Origin: an uncultured Clostridia bacterium
Lineage (GTDB): Bacteria; Bacillota; Clostridia; Saccharofermentanales; DTU023
Assembly: GCA_947254895.1 (NCBI GenBank)
Contig: CAMYEY010000012.1
Span: forward strand, 1-25,136
Length of the DNA: 25,136 nt
Direction: 5' to 3'
This document shows positions 1 to 8,392 of this stretch, piece by piece (the stretch's first letter is position 1; each line of letters opens with the position of its first letter). The translations under genes and the position numbers were made by a program. The notes beneath the pieces are model-generated. The model was not told where the DNA came from. It ran no database searches and worked only from the letters and a program-made list of their open reading frames with translations.

Positions 1-626
1 GCCTGGAACTTGCAGAACGAGAAAAAAGACTGAGGCTCCGGGCACTCTACAAGGCAGTCGGTCTTGAAAGAGCGAAAAGCATAGCTTTTTATGTGTCGAT
101 TATTGTGGCGGCCTTACTTATTATGTCTTTTGTGATGTACCGTCAGGCTAAAATTGTTGAACAAAACTTTGCTATTACCAGATTAAAAAAGCAGATCGAA
201 GAAGTGGGAGCAGAGAATACCCAAAGTAGAGAAGAGTTATTGTCCGGCCTAGATCTGAACAAGGTCAAAAGCCAGGCCTATATCCTTTACGGCCTTAGAG
301 AGCCGGCTCAGGCACAAAGAATCCGCATCAACCTACCGGAGGTTGACCGGGTTATCCGTTATTCAGAAGATGCCACGGGGGATATTGTTAAAATGGCCGG
401 ATCCGGTAAGGTTACCGGAGATAGTGAAACTTCTGTACATTCTGCAAAGGCGGGAGCGGCCGGCGAGGGTAAATCTTCTGCTGAGTCGGATCAAGCTCTA
501 AAAAATGACTCGATCGTCCTGTCAGTTGGACAAGGACCGGAGCAGTTATCTCAGAAAGACAATACGGTTGTTTTTGATGCTGACCAGGTTGAAAGTAATC
601 TTAAAAAATTACGCTTGCGGGATTAA
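1..626 (+). CDS. ftsL: FtsL-like septum protein, 5' end outside window
   Basis: Probable FtsL-type bitopic division protein that would bridge DivIB and the division PBP at the septum. The reading frame is open from base 3, and there is no ATG, GTG or TTG in frame before the GTG at 93. That GTG lies inside the membrane segment, so the real start is almost certainly upstream of the window. What is visible: a basic cytoplasmic stretch (bases 3-80), one membrane helix (about 81-140), then a heptad-like coiled coil (about 150-240), the classic FtsL order. A Gly/Ser/Ala/Glu-rich tail of roughly 60 residues (about 375-570) extends the extracellular part beyond the usual short FtsL. It lies 6 bases before the PBP gene, the standard ftsL-pbp arrangement. 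FtsL proteins diverge fast, so the assignment rests on topology and position. Confidence 0.62.
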   Translation, partial: LELAEREKRLRLRALYKAVGLERAKSIAFYVSIIVAALLIMSFVMYRQAKIVEQNFAITRLKKQIEEVGAENTQSREELLSGLDLNKVKSQAYILYGLREPAQAQRIRINLPEVDRVIRYSEDATGDIVKMAGSGKVTGDSETSVHSAKAGAAGEGKSSAESDQALKNDSIVLSVGQGPEQLSQKDNTVVFDADQVESNLKKLRLRD

Positions 627-632
627 AAGATT

Positions 633-3341
633 ATGGCAGACCGGAGAGATAGAAACAAATTTAATAAGAGCTCAAGTCGAGCAAATGCAAACCGGAAACG
701 GCCGAGTCGGTCGACCGGTACTTCTGCTTTAGGTGAAGGAATTGACCGGAGGCGGAGTTTGCGGTCTGGTCGTCGGCGGGCGAACGGCCTAGGGAAGGGC
801 AAGCTGGGTGCTGATAGCCTTGGTACGCCCTTTGCTTCCGGATCAGCTGTTGACAAGGGGCGCTCTGGGAGACCTTCGAACAGAGATTTTTTTAGACGTC
901 AAGAGAATATACATAATGATGTAAAGACAACATATAGATCTAAGAGAGAGGTGAGAGCTGGTGGGGATGGGCCCAGAAGACGGCCCTTTACTTTCGGCCT
1001 TAATCGACTTGCTGTGGCTTTGGTTTCCGCAGCCGTTATTCTCCTGTTTGTCTATTATGCTTTTGTCCTTTTTGACCTACAGGTACTGAAACATGATGAG
1101 ATGTCCGGCTTAGCCAACCGACAATACTACAGGAAAATTACTATGCCGCCAAAGAGGGGGGATATCCTTGACCGTAACGGCAAAGTGCTGGCTACAACAA
1201 CCCACACCTTTAGGATAGGGATTACGCCTAAACACGTTTATTCCTTGATTGACAGTCAGACCAAGCAAGAAATTACCAAACAAATGGCGTCTATCTTGGG
1301 ATTATCTGAACAGAAGTTGGCTGATCAATTAAAAGAGGAAGATAAGTCCTATATCCAGGTTGCTAAGGATGTGGCAGAAGATAAGGCCAACCTCCTTGAC
1401 CAATATTTATCGGTTAACCGGATTGGTGGCGTCAGGCTGGATGCAGAAGCCAAGCGGGTTTACCTTAATGGAGACGTTGGTAGTCAGGTTATCGGTTTTG
1501 CCAGTTCTGATGGCGGTATACTCGCAGGAAGGCTGGGCATTGAATACCAGTTGAATGATGTACTCTCCGGGCGTTCCGGTTTTTCTTATGGTGCCAGGGA
1601 CAACTATTTAAATTCCGGTATCCTGCCCTTTTCTGAGTCGACGGAATTACCGACGGATGATGGCAACCATGTTGTCCTAACTTTAGATTACGAGATTCAA
1701 AAAAATCTTCAAGACCATGTTAAAAATGCAGTAGATGCCTTGTCGGCCAAAGATGGCGGGTTGGGCTTGGTCTTGAATGTTAAAACAGGTGAAGTTCTGG
1801 CTATGGCCTCCTATCCGTATTTTGCCAGTTCTGATCCAACGGCGAAGCCTGAGGGGATTGATTTCCCCGGAAAGTGGGACCCGACCCAGCAAAAAACGGT
1901 TGACTTTCTCATGGAGAATGTCTGGCGTAATAAAGCTATTTCGGATGTCTTCGAGGTCGGGTCAACCTTTAAAACGATCACTTTGGCCATGGGTCTAGAG
2001 GAAAATGTCACCAGCGAAGACAAGGTCTATAGTGATGCTCCTATCGATGTGCTGGACTATACCATTAAGTGCTGGTCTGAAGTTGGCCACGGTAATGAAA
2101 GCCTGGCGGATGCCTTTATGCTATCTTGCAATCCTCCTTTCGTCCAAGTTGGTTTGGCCTTGGGGATAGAGCGCTTTTATAATTATGTTGAAGCCTTTGG
2201 TTTCCGCCAATTGTCGGGTATCCAGCTGCCGGGAGAAGCAATCAATATCTTCCATGACAACCCATCCTTGATTGACCTAGCCACCTTGGCCTTTGGTGAA
2301 CAGTCAGGTTTTAACCTGATGAGCTATGCAAAAGGCCTTTCGGCGGTGGCAAATGGGGGAAACCTAATGACGCCTTCAATTATTAAACAGGTGCGGAGGC
2401 CTGACCAGGCTGTCTTGGAAAGCTTTCAACCCCAGATTGAACGCCGGGTAATTTCTGAAAAAACTTCTGAACGGGTTAACAAGTTATTGAGCCGGAATAA
2501 TGTCATGCAGGGGGTTAATAAGGTTGGTGCCGGCTACCAATTAGGCGGTAAAACCTCGACCTCTGTTAATGAATTTACAGATGAACTAACCATGTCTTAC
2601 GTCAGCTTTGCCCCGATCGATAATCCTGAGATTATGGTTATTATAGTTGCTAAAAATACCGGTGATAATACCTTTGGGTCAAACTCCTTAATTAACAATG
2701 TGTCTGGCTTAGTCGATTGGGTCTTGGATCACATGAGTGTTGAGCGCAATTACACTTCGGACCAAGTCGTTAACATGCAGAAAACCATTACCCTAGAAAA
2801 TGTTGTCGGCAAAACGCTTGCCCAGGCAAAAAATGAAAAAGGTTACCAGTCCATCGAGATCGTTGCCGGTGTAGATGGTATGAAACCTGATGATGTTATT
2901 AACAACATCATGCCGGCAGAGGGCACTCAAGTTCATTACGGATCAAGGGTTTATGTTTACCCCCAATATGAGATCAAGGAAGACCTGGTTCCCGTACCTG
3001 ACTTTACCGGCAAGAATTATAGCGAATGTATGATAACGGCTAAGCAAGCCGGTTTAGTATTAGAGTTTGAGGGTGACTACACAGGTCTAGCAGTAGACCA
3101 ATCAGTCAAGGCTATTAAAGATGATGGAGATCAGCTTGCTGAGGATCCGGCGGCTCAAGGACAAGTAGAGCTTGATCCCTTGACGGGATTACCCTTAGAA
3201 AATACGGAAGCCGGTGGCCATGGAGAGGCTGGTGTCGGTGGAGGGTCCGGTAGAGAAAAACCTTATGGCCAAGCCTCAAGCCGACAAAATTACCTACAAA
3301 GAGGCAGCCTGGTTACGGTTGTCCTCAGGCCGAACGAATAG
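633..3341 (+). CDS. ftsI: Class B PBP (PBP2B/SpoVD type) with two PASTA domains
   Basis: Septal peptidoglycan transpeptidase, 902 residues, partner of FtsW. Order: a basic, probably disordered cytoplasmic region of about 120 residues, unusually long; a membrane helix at about 126-147; the PBP dimerisation domain with its KRGDILDRNG motif near 171-180; and the transpeptidase domain. Active-site motifs are STFK at Ser444-Lys447, SCN at 498-500 and KTST at 640-643. The third box is normally KTG, so Ser642 replaces the conserved Gly. Two PASTA domains follow (about 718-777 and 785-899); the second carries an insertion of about 50 residues rich in Gly, Glu and Asp. The gene sits between ftsL and murF, as in Bacillus and Clostridia. 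Nothing here separates a vegetative PBP2B from a sporulation SpoVD; position directly after ftsL favours a division role. Confidence 0.93.
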   Translation: MADRRDRNKFNKSSSRANANRKRPSRSTGTSALGEGIDRRRSLRSGRRRANGLGKGKLGADSLGTPFASGSAVDKGRSGRPSNRDFFRRQENIHNDVKTTYRSKREVRAGGDGPRRRPFTFGLNRLAVALVSAAVILLFVYYAFVLFDLQVLKHDEMSGLANRQYYRKITMPPKRGDILDRNGKVLATTTHTFRIGITPKHVYSLIDSQTKQEITKQMASILGLSEQKLADQLKEEDKSYIQVAKDVAEDKANLLDQYLSVNRIGGVRLDAEAKRVYLNGDVGSQVIGFASSDGGILAGRLGIEYQLNDVLSGRSGFSYGARDNYLNSGILPFSESTELPTDDGNHVVLTLDYEIQKNLQDHVKNAVDALSAKDGGLGLVLNVKTGEVLAMASYPYFASSDPTAKPEGIDFPGKWDPTQQKTVDFLMENVWRNKAISDVFEVGSTFKTITLAMGLEENVTSEDKVYSDAPIDVLDYTIKCWSEVGHGNESLADAFMLSCNPPFVQVGLALGIERFYNYVEAFGFRQLSGIQLPGEAINIFHDNPSLIDLATLAFGEQSGFNLMSYAKGLSAVANGGNLMTPSIIKQVRRPDQAVLESFQPQIERRVISEKTSERVNKLLSRNNVMQGVNKVGAGYQLGGKTSTSVNEFTDELTMSYVSFAPIDNPEIMVIIVAKNTGDNTFGSNSLINNVSGLVDWVLDHMSVERNYTSDQVVNMQKTITLENVVGKTLAQAKNEKGYQSIEIVAGVDGMKPDDVINNIMPAEGTQVHYGSRVYVYPQYEIKEDLVPVPDFTGKNYSECMITAKQAGLVLEFEGDYTGLAVDQSVKAIKDDGDQLAEDPAAQGQVELDPLTGLPLENTEAGGHGEAGVGGGSGREKPYGQASSRQNYLQRGSLVTVVLRPNE

Positions 3342-3365
3342 AGAGTGGCGGACTAAGGAGGAGAA

Positions 3366-4832
3366 ATGGCAAGATTTATACCTGCACAGTTGCAGACTTG
3401 GACCGGGGGGCTTCTGGTTCAAACCCCTGAAGCGGAACAACATAGCGAGAGATTTTACAGGGGTATTTCGACGGATACACGGAGTCTTCGTTCGGGAGAG
3501 GCTTTTTTAGCCCTTAGGGGTGAAAACTATGATGGTCACAATTTTGTCGACCAGGCTATCGCCAAAGGGGCTAAGATGCTGATCTTGGACGAAAAAAGTC
3601 AGCAGGCCATGAGCCTTTACAATGCTATCCGCCAAGGAAAGGATGAGCCTGACTTGCTTCTGGTTGCTGATACACTTAAGGCATACCAAAAGATTGCGGA
3701 GGGTTACAGATCAACCCTGCTTGCCCCGGTCATTGGTATTACCGGGTCTGTCGGTAAGACCACGACCAGAAGGATGGTGGCTTCGATCTTGAGCAGTCAA
3801 CTTAAACTTCACCAAACATCCAATAATGAAAACAACCAGATTGGTCTCCCTTTGACCTTGCTTTCCGCTGATGACGAAGACGAGGTGATTGTTGCTGAGA
3901 TGGGCATGGACCACCGGGGTGAAATTAAAATTTTGAGCAAGGTGGCCAAGCTGGATATCGCTATCATTACCAGTGTAGGTTATAGCCATGCCAAGTATTT
4001 AGGGAGCCGTGAGGATATTTTGAAAGAAAAGACGGATATTGTTGCCGGCTTAAAGAGTAACGGTATCGTCTTGATTAATGGACAGGACACCCACCTTAAT
4101 GCCTGGGCTTTGAACTACAAGGGGACGACTTCCGTTTGGCGGATATGTAATGAGCAGACCGAGATTGGCGAAGACTATCAGAATTTCCCCTGCTTTTGGG
4201 CAGAAGACTTAGAGGTCGGCGTTGATGGTACAACCTTTACGGCAAAGACAAGCCTGGATCCGGCAGAAGCCTGGCGGGTTAAAATCAAGGTTCCCGGAAA
4301 ATACCTGATTAGGGCGGCCCTCTTTGGTCTTGCGACGGCCTATGCTCTGGGGCTTGATATGGATATAGCTGTTCAGGGTTGCCTTAACTTTAGTAATACC
4401 GGCAACCGACAGAGGATAGTTGATAAGGGGAGTTACCTGATGATTGATGATTCTTACAATTCTTCCCCTGAGTCTGTAACGGCTGCCTTGGATACCCTTT
4501 CCATGATTGCTTGTGACCGCCGCAAAGTTGCCTGCATTTCAGCCATGAGGGAGCTGGGCAAATACGCAGAAGACCTCCACACTCATATCGGCTATAAAAT
4601 TGCAGAACTTGGTGTTTCCTTACTTTATCTGGTGGGAGAAGAAAGCAAGTGGGTTGCAAGCGCAGCCCGACAAATTAAACCGGATATAGAAATCATTACT
4701 TGCAAGGATTCTGCTGAGGTTGCAGAAGAAATTGTTAAGAGGGTAGAAGAGGGAGACTGTATCCTGATTAAGGGTTCCCGTTTCTACCAGATGGAGAAAA
4801 TCGCTCAGGCCTTAGAGGAGCAGATGCCATGA
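3366..4832 (+). CDS. murF: MurF, UDP-MurNAc-tripeptide:D-Ala-D-Ala ligase
   Basis: Cytoplasmic ATP-dependent Mur ligase that adds D-Ala-D-Ala to UDP-MurNAc-tripeptide, the last soluble precursor step. 488 residues, somewhat longer than the usual 450-460. The N-terminal substrate domain shows the STDTR motif of MurF/MurE. The Mur ligase P-loop is GITGSVGKTT at residues 124-133 (Lys131), followed by the SNNENNQIGLP region and by DDSYNSSPES, typical of MurF and distinguishing it from MurC, MurD and MurE. A perfect AAGGAGG ribosome site lies 4-5 bases before the ATG. The stop overlaps the mraY start as ATGA, so the two are translationally coupled. The D-Ala-D-Ala substrate would come from Ddl encoded at 20050. 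No murE lies upstream, where it often precedes murF. Confidence 0.96.
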   Translation: MARFIPAQLQTWTGGLLVQTPEAEQHSERFYRGISTDTRSLRSGEAFLALRGENYDGHNFVDQAIAKGAKMLILDEKSQQAMSLYNAIRQGKDEPDLLLVADTLKAYQKIAEGYRSTLLAPVIGITGSVGKTTTRRMVASILSSQLKLHQTSNNENNQIGLPLTLLSADDEDEVIVAEMGMDHRGEIKILSKVAKLDIAIITSVGYSHAKYLGSREDILKEKTDIVAGLKSNGIVLINGQDTHLNAWALNYKGTTSVWRICNEQTEIGEDYQNFPCFWAEDLEVGVDGTTFTAKTSLDPAEAWRVKIKVPGKYLIRAALFGLATAYALGLDMDIAVQGCLNFSNTGNRQRIVDKGSYLMIDDSYNSSPESVTAALDTLSMIACDRRKVACISAMRELGKYAEDLHTHIGYKIAELGVSLLYLVGEESKWVASAARQIKPDIEIITCKDSAEVAEEIVKRVEEGDCILIKGSRFYQMEKIAQALEEQMP

Positions 4833-5842
4833 CGGGATTAAGTCAATTGAGTCAGATCTTAATCGTGACCAGCCTGGCAATCTGGATTTTGACCCTCCTT
4901 TGCGGCAAGTTGGGCCTGCCCTACATAAGGGGCTTGAATATTGGTCAATCGGTCAGGTCTGACGGGCCTAAAACCCACTTTAAAAAATCGGGTACACCGA
5001 CTTTTGGTGGCTTGTTTTTTCTCTTACCGATGGCTGTATCCGCCCTGGTCTTGCCCTTGGTGGACAAGAGCTTTCTCACCTATAGTATTTTAATAGGCCT
5101 TAGCCTTGCCTTTGGCTTGGTTGGTTTTATTGATGATTATATCAAGGTTAGGGTAGATAAGGAGGGCCTGTCAGTCCTCCATAAGACAATCTTTTTAGGC
5201 CTGGTTTGCTTGGTCTTTTCTGTTTGGTTCCTTTGGTTTTCCGGCTTTCAGCCTTTTCTCTACCTGCCTTTTGTCAAACAGGCCGTTTTGATCAGTGGAA
5301 ATTGGAAATACCTTTACCTGATCTTTATCGTCCTCTACCTCTTTTTTATGGCTAATGCTGTCAATATAACCGACGGTATAGATGGTTTAGTATCGAGTTT
5401 GATGCCGGTTACGGCACTCTTTTTAGCTGTTGTGATTTACCTCCTTTATCCGGCTAAAGAAGAGGCCGGTTCACTCATTCAGGCTTGTCTAGCCCTACTT
5501 GCAGGTTGCCTGGGATTTTTGCACTTTAACAAACAACCTGCCCAAATTTTTATGGGGGATACGGGTTCCCAAGCCTTGGGTGCAGCCTTTGGGGCTATTG
5601 CCTTGCTGGCGGGTATTCCTTGGATTATGGCCGTCATCGGCCTGATTTATGTGGTTGAGGCACTTTCCACCTTGATCCAGGTGTTTTATTACAAGCTTAC
5701 GGGTGGTAAAAGGCTTTTTAGGATGGCCCCCCTCCACCACCATTTTGAACTTGGGGGTTGGACAGAAGGTAAGATCGTTAAAAATTATGTGATCTTTGCT
5801 ATCTGTTGCGGCCTACTTGCTGTCGGGATGGTTTTGTTTTAG
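4829..5842 (+). CDS. mraY: MraY, phospho-MurNAc-pentapeptide translocase
   Basis: Integral membrane enzyme that transfers phospho-MurNAc-pentapeptide from UDP to undecaprenyl phosphate, giving lipid I. 337 residues, near the usual 320-360, with about ten hydrophobic helices. Family signatures are all present: SGTPTFGG near the N-terminus, the Mg-binding Asp pair at 102-103 in FIDDYIKV, the NAVNITDGIDGL loop (Asn176, Asn179, Asp182), FMGDTGS, and the cytoplasmic HHHFE box at His303-305. It starts inside the murF stop (ATGA). In many dcw clusters murD follows; here there is only a 70-base gap before ftsW. Confidence 0.97.
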   Translation: MTGLSQLSQILIVTSLAIWILTLLCGKLGLPYIRGLNIGQSVRSDGPKTHFKKSGTPTFGGLFFLLPMAVSALVLPLVDKSFLTYSILIGLSLAFGLVGFIDDYIKVRVDKEGLSVLHKTIFLGLVCLVFSVWFLWFSGFQPFLYLPFVKQAVLISGNWKYLYLIFIVLYLFFMANAVNITDGIDGLVSSLMPVTALFLAVVIYLLYPAKEEAGSLIQACLALLAGCLGFLHFNKQPAQIFMGDTGSQALGAAFGAIALLAGIPWIMAVIGLIYVVEALSTLIQVFYYKLTGGKRLFRMAPLHHHFELGGWTEGKIVKNYVIFAICCGLLAVGMVLF

Positions 5843-5852
5843 TGGTTGGCCT

Positions 5853-5879
5853 TTGACCGACAGTGAAAAGAAAGATAAT
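5853..5879 (+). promoter_or_regulatory. Weak possible promoter before ftsW
   Basis: The 70-base gap between mraY and ftsW contains TTGACC (5853-5858) and GATAAT (5874-5879). The spacer is 15 bases, short of the preferred 17, so this is only a tentative sigma-A-type promoter. It lies where murD sits in many related clusters. No terminator is seen between mraY and ftsW, so read-through from upstream is likely in any case. Confidence 0.22.
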
Positions 5880-5912
5880 GCTTACTGTAATGTAGAATAT
5901 AGGTGATGACTG

Positions 5913-7265
5913 ATGAGTAGATTAATCCGCAATCAAGATAATCAATACAATTTGACCTTGACCGATAGGCCTGAGGGAGAAGAGGAGAAAGCCAGTCTTC
6001 TACGTGAACTCTCCAGTTTTCGCCGGATTGATCCTGCATATCTCATTGTGAGTTTGCTTTTGGTCTGCTACGGCCTGATTGTCTTATTTTCGGCATCCAT
6101 GTCAACTGCCTTTGCTACCCAGGGGGATAACTCAACCTATTATTTTATGCGCCAGGCCGGTTATAGCTTAGGGGGCTTGGCCATCGGTCTAGCAGTGGCC
6201 AGCTTTGTTAATATCAACTTTTTTCGTAAAAAAGGATTTTATTTTATTGCTTACGGCCTAACCAGTGTATTCTTACTTATGGTCTTTGTAGCCGGTACAA
6301 CCCAGCTTGGTGCTCAACGCTGGCTCTATATCGGCTCTATTGGTTTTCAGCCTTCTGAAGTTGCTAAGTTCATGTCCATATATGTCCTATCCGGTTATTT
6401 TTCGGAGGTTATGGCTAGAAAAAAACGGGGGCATTTTAGGGCGAAAGACTCTAAACAACAGTTTTGGCTTGATGGCCGGATTCTCTTCCTTTACCCCGTT
6501 GCCATTGTAGCTTTCTGGTTTATCTTGATCTTGATCCAGCCACACCTATCCGGTGCGATTATCTTTGCTGCCTGCTGCTTTATGGTTTTTATAGCGGCAA
6601 AGATCCCTTGGCGGGCTTGGTTATCAGGCCTTATCCAACTCTTTCCCATCGTTCTTGCGGGTCTCCTCATCCTGGGTTTGGTCTTCCCTTTAATCAAAGG
6701 TGGTCAGAGTTTGCCGGAATATATTCAGGAAAGGTTTGCCCACTCCACCCAAAGGATTGAAACTTTTACTGAAGCCGAAGGCCTGAGTGAGGACCAGGTA
6801 TACCAGACCAAACAGGCTGAGATTACAATGGGTTCAGGTGGATTTACAGGCCTTGGTTTAGGTAAAGGAAGGCAAAAATACAATTACCTGCCTCAAATAC
6901 ATAATGACTATATTTTTCCTGCAATTGCTGAAGAGTTAGGCTATGTTGGTACGATGCTCGTCCTGCTTCTTTTTATAGTTCAGTATCTCTTGGGTGTCCG
7001 TATTTCCCTCAAGTCTCGGTCTCTCTTTGCCAGCCTGATAGCCTGGGGTTTTTCCTTCCTTCTCATTCTCCAGGTGGCTTTAAATGTTGGCGTAGCAGCT
7101 GAGGTTATACCGGCCACGGGCATCACCTTGCCCTTTTTTAGCTATGGCGGAACTTCTAACATCATCTTTTTAATTGAAGTTGGGATGGTCCTCTGTGTTT
7201 CACGGACAGGACAAAAAGAAAATGAACTGATACGCTATAGCATAAGACCTGCAGAAAGGGGTTAG
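5913..7265 (+). CDS. ftsW: FtsW, SEDS-family septal peptidoglycan polymerase
   Basis: Polytopic SEDS glycosyltransferase that polymerises lipid II at the septum together with the class B PBP. 450 residues, longer than the usual 380-420. The extra length is an N-terminal cytoplasmic tail of about 45 polar residues and a charged loop near residues 165-190 (RKKRGHFRAKDSK). Signatures include GAQRWLYIGSIGFQPSE, the conserved catalytic Asp in YLPQIHNDYIF (Asp332), and ATGITLPFFSYGGTSN near the C-terminus. An AGGTGA ribosome site precedes the ATG. The Asp332 motif and context with ftsL, pbp and murG favour FtsW over RodA. The stop codon directly abuts murG. Confidence 0.94.
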   Translation: MSRLIRNQDNQYNLTLTDRPEGEEEKASLLRELSSFRRIDPAYLIVSLLLVCYGLIVLFSASMSTAFATQGDNSTYYFMRQAGYSLGGLAIGLAVASFVNINFFRKKGFYFIAYGLTSVFLLMVFVAGTTQLGAQRWLYIGSIGFQPSEVAKFMSIYVLSGYFSEVMARKKRGHFRAKDSKQQFWLDGRILFLYPVAIVAFWFILILIQPHLSGAIIFAACCFMVFIAAKIPWRAWLSGLIQLFPIVLAGLLILGLVFPLIKGGQSLPEYIQERFAHSTQRIETFTEAEGLSEDQVYQTKQAEITMGSGGFTGLGLGKGRQKYNYLPQIHNDYIFPAIAEELGYVGTMLVLLLFIVQYLLGVRISLKSRSLFASLIAWGFSFLLILQVALNVGVAAEVIPATGITLPFFSYGGTSNIIFLIEVGMVLCVSRTGQKENELIRYSIRPAERG

Positions 7266-8384
7266 ATGATGGCTAAACTTTATTATCTGGTAGGTGGAGG
7301 AACGGCCGGCCACGTCAATCCGGCCCTGGCTATAGCTGAAGCCTTAAAGCAAAGAGACCCGGATTGTCATATTATCTTTTTTGTCACCGAGACAGGGGTA
7401 GAAAAAGAAATGGTTGAAAAGGCCGGTTATGAGACTAGCCTAATTAAGGCGGCCCGTCTACCCCGCAAACCTCTCGAACTTTTTAGTTTTGCTACGACCA
7501 GTCTAGCTGGTTACCATATGGCTTTAAAACAACTTAAAAAGCAGAAGCCAGATGCTATCATAGCGACAGGCGGATTTGTTTCCGGCCCCGTTCTCTTGGC
7601 GGCTAGGATGCTTAAAGTTCCTTATGTCCTCCATGAACAAAATGCTTTTCCGGGAAAGTCTAACCGCTTTTTTGCCAACCATGCTGCAGCGATCTGTGCT
7701 TCCTTTGAAGATTCTATTGGTCGATTCAAGTCCAAGCAACCGGTCATTTATACCGGTAATCCGATTCGTCAGGTGTTTTTTGAAAAAACTGCAGAGCGGG
7801 CTAGGTTGGAGCTAGGTTTGGCATCACAAAAGTTCTTGGTTTTGATTATGGGGGGAAGCCTGGGCGCCGGTCCCTTAAACGATGCGGTCTGTGAAGCTTT
7901 TGAAAAGGGCCTCTGGGCAAAACTTAAAGACCGGTATCCGGAACTGACTTTGGCCATCTCAACCGGCCCTAAAAAATATGGCGATATGGCCAAAAAGCTT
8001 TCGGCCTTCGACCTCACCGATGTCCGTCTTGAAGCTTATTTAGACAGCAGTCTCTGGTTGCCGGCTGCAGACTTTTACATAGCGAGGGCCGGGGCCTCAT
8101 CCTGCTTTGAGATGGCAGCTACAGGAACTCCAAGCCTCTTTTTACCCTTTCCCCAGGCAGCTGATAACCACCAATATTATAATGCGGCAGCCTTTGTTAA
8201 AAATAGGGCGGCGATTTTGATAGAGGATAAGGACTTTAACGGGCAAATTATGCTGGATCACATTAGTTATCTCATAGAACATCGCAGCCAACTCTATCAC
8301 ATGCGGCAGAGGTCAAGGGACCATGCTAGACCGGATGCAGCTGCTAAAGTGGTGGATGTCCTTGAACAATATGCAATAAGGTAG
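7266..8384 (+). CDS. murG: MurG, lipid II synthase (GlcNAc transferase)
   Basis: Peripheral membrane GT28 glycosyltransferase that adds GlcNAc from UDP-GlcNAc to lipid I, making lipid II. 372 residues, normal for the family. The N-terminal GGGTAGHVNPALA loop (residues 10-22) binds the lipid pyrophosphate. LHEQNAFPGKSNR and the second G-loop IMGGSLGAGPLN follow, and the C-terminal donor site shows ARAGASSCFEMAATGTPSLF with PFPQAADNHQ. The start is ATG ATG immediately after the ftsW stop; either Met (7266 or 7269) could be used, with AAAGGGG just upstream. murC often follows murG in related clusters but is not here. Confidence 0.96.
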   Translation: MMAKLYYLVGGGTAGHVNPALAIAEALKQRDPDCHIIFFVTETGVEKEMVEKAGYETSLIKAARLPRKPLELFSFATTSLAGYHMALKQLKKQKPDAIIATGGFVSGPVLLAARMLKVPYVLHEQNAFPGKSNRFFANHAAAICASFEDSIGRFKSKQPVIYTGNPIRQVFFEKTAERARLELGLASQKFLVLIMGGSLGAGPLNDAVCEAFEKGLWAKLKDRYPELTLAISTGPKKYGDMAKKLSAFDLTDVRLEAYLDSSLWLPAADFYIARAGASSCFEMAATGTPSLFLPFPQAADNHQYYNAAAFVKNRAAILIEDKDFNGQIMLDHISYLIEHRSQLYHMRQRSRDHARPDAAAKVVDVLEQYAIR

Positions 8385-8392
8385 TTGTCGTT

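Noticed and set aside
93..626. GTG at 93 as start of the first gene
   Set aside because: It falls within the membrane helix and the frame is open to the window edge with an FtsL-like basic segment upstream.
5843..5912. Remnant of murD between mraY and ftsW
   Set aside because: Only 70 bases with no Mur ligase motif in any frame; there is nothing to call a pseudogene.
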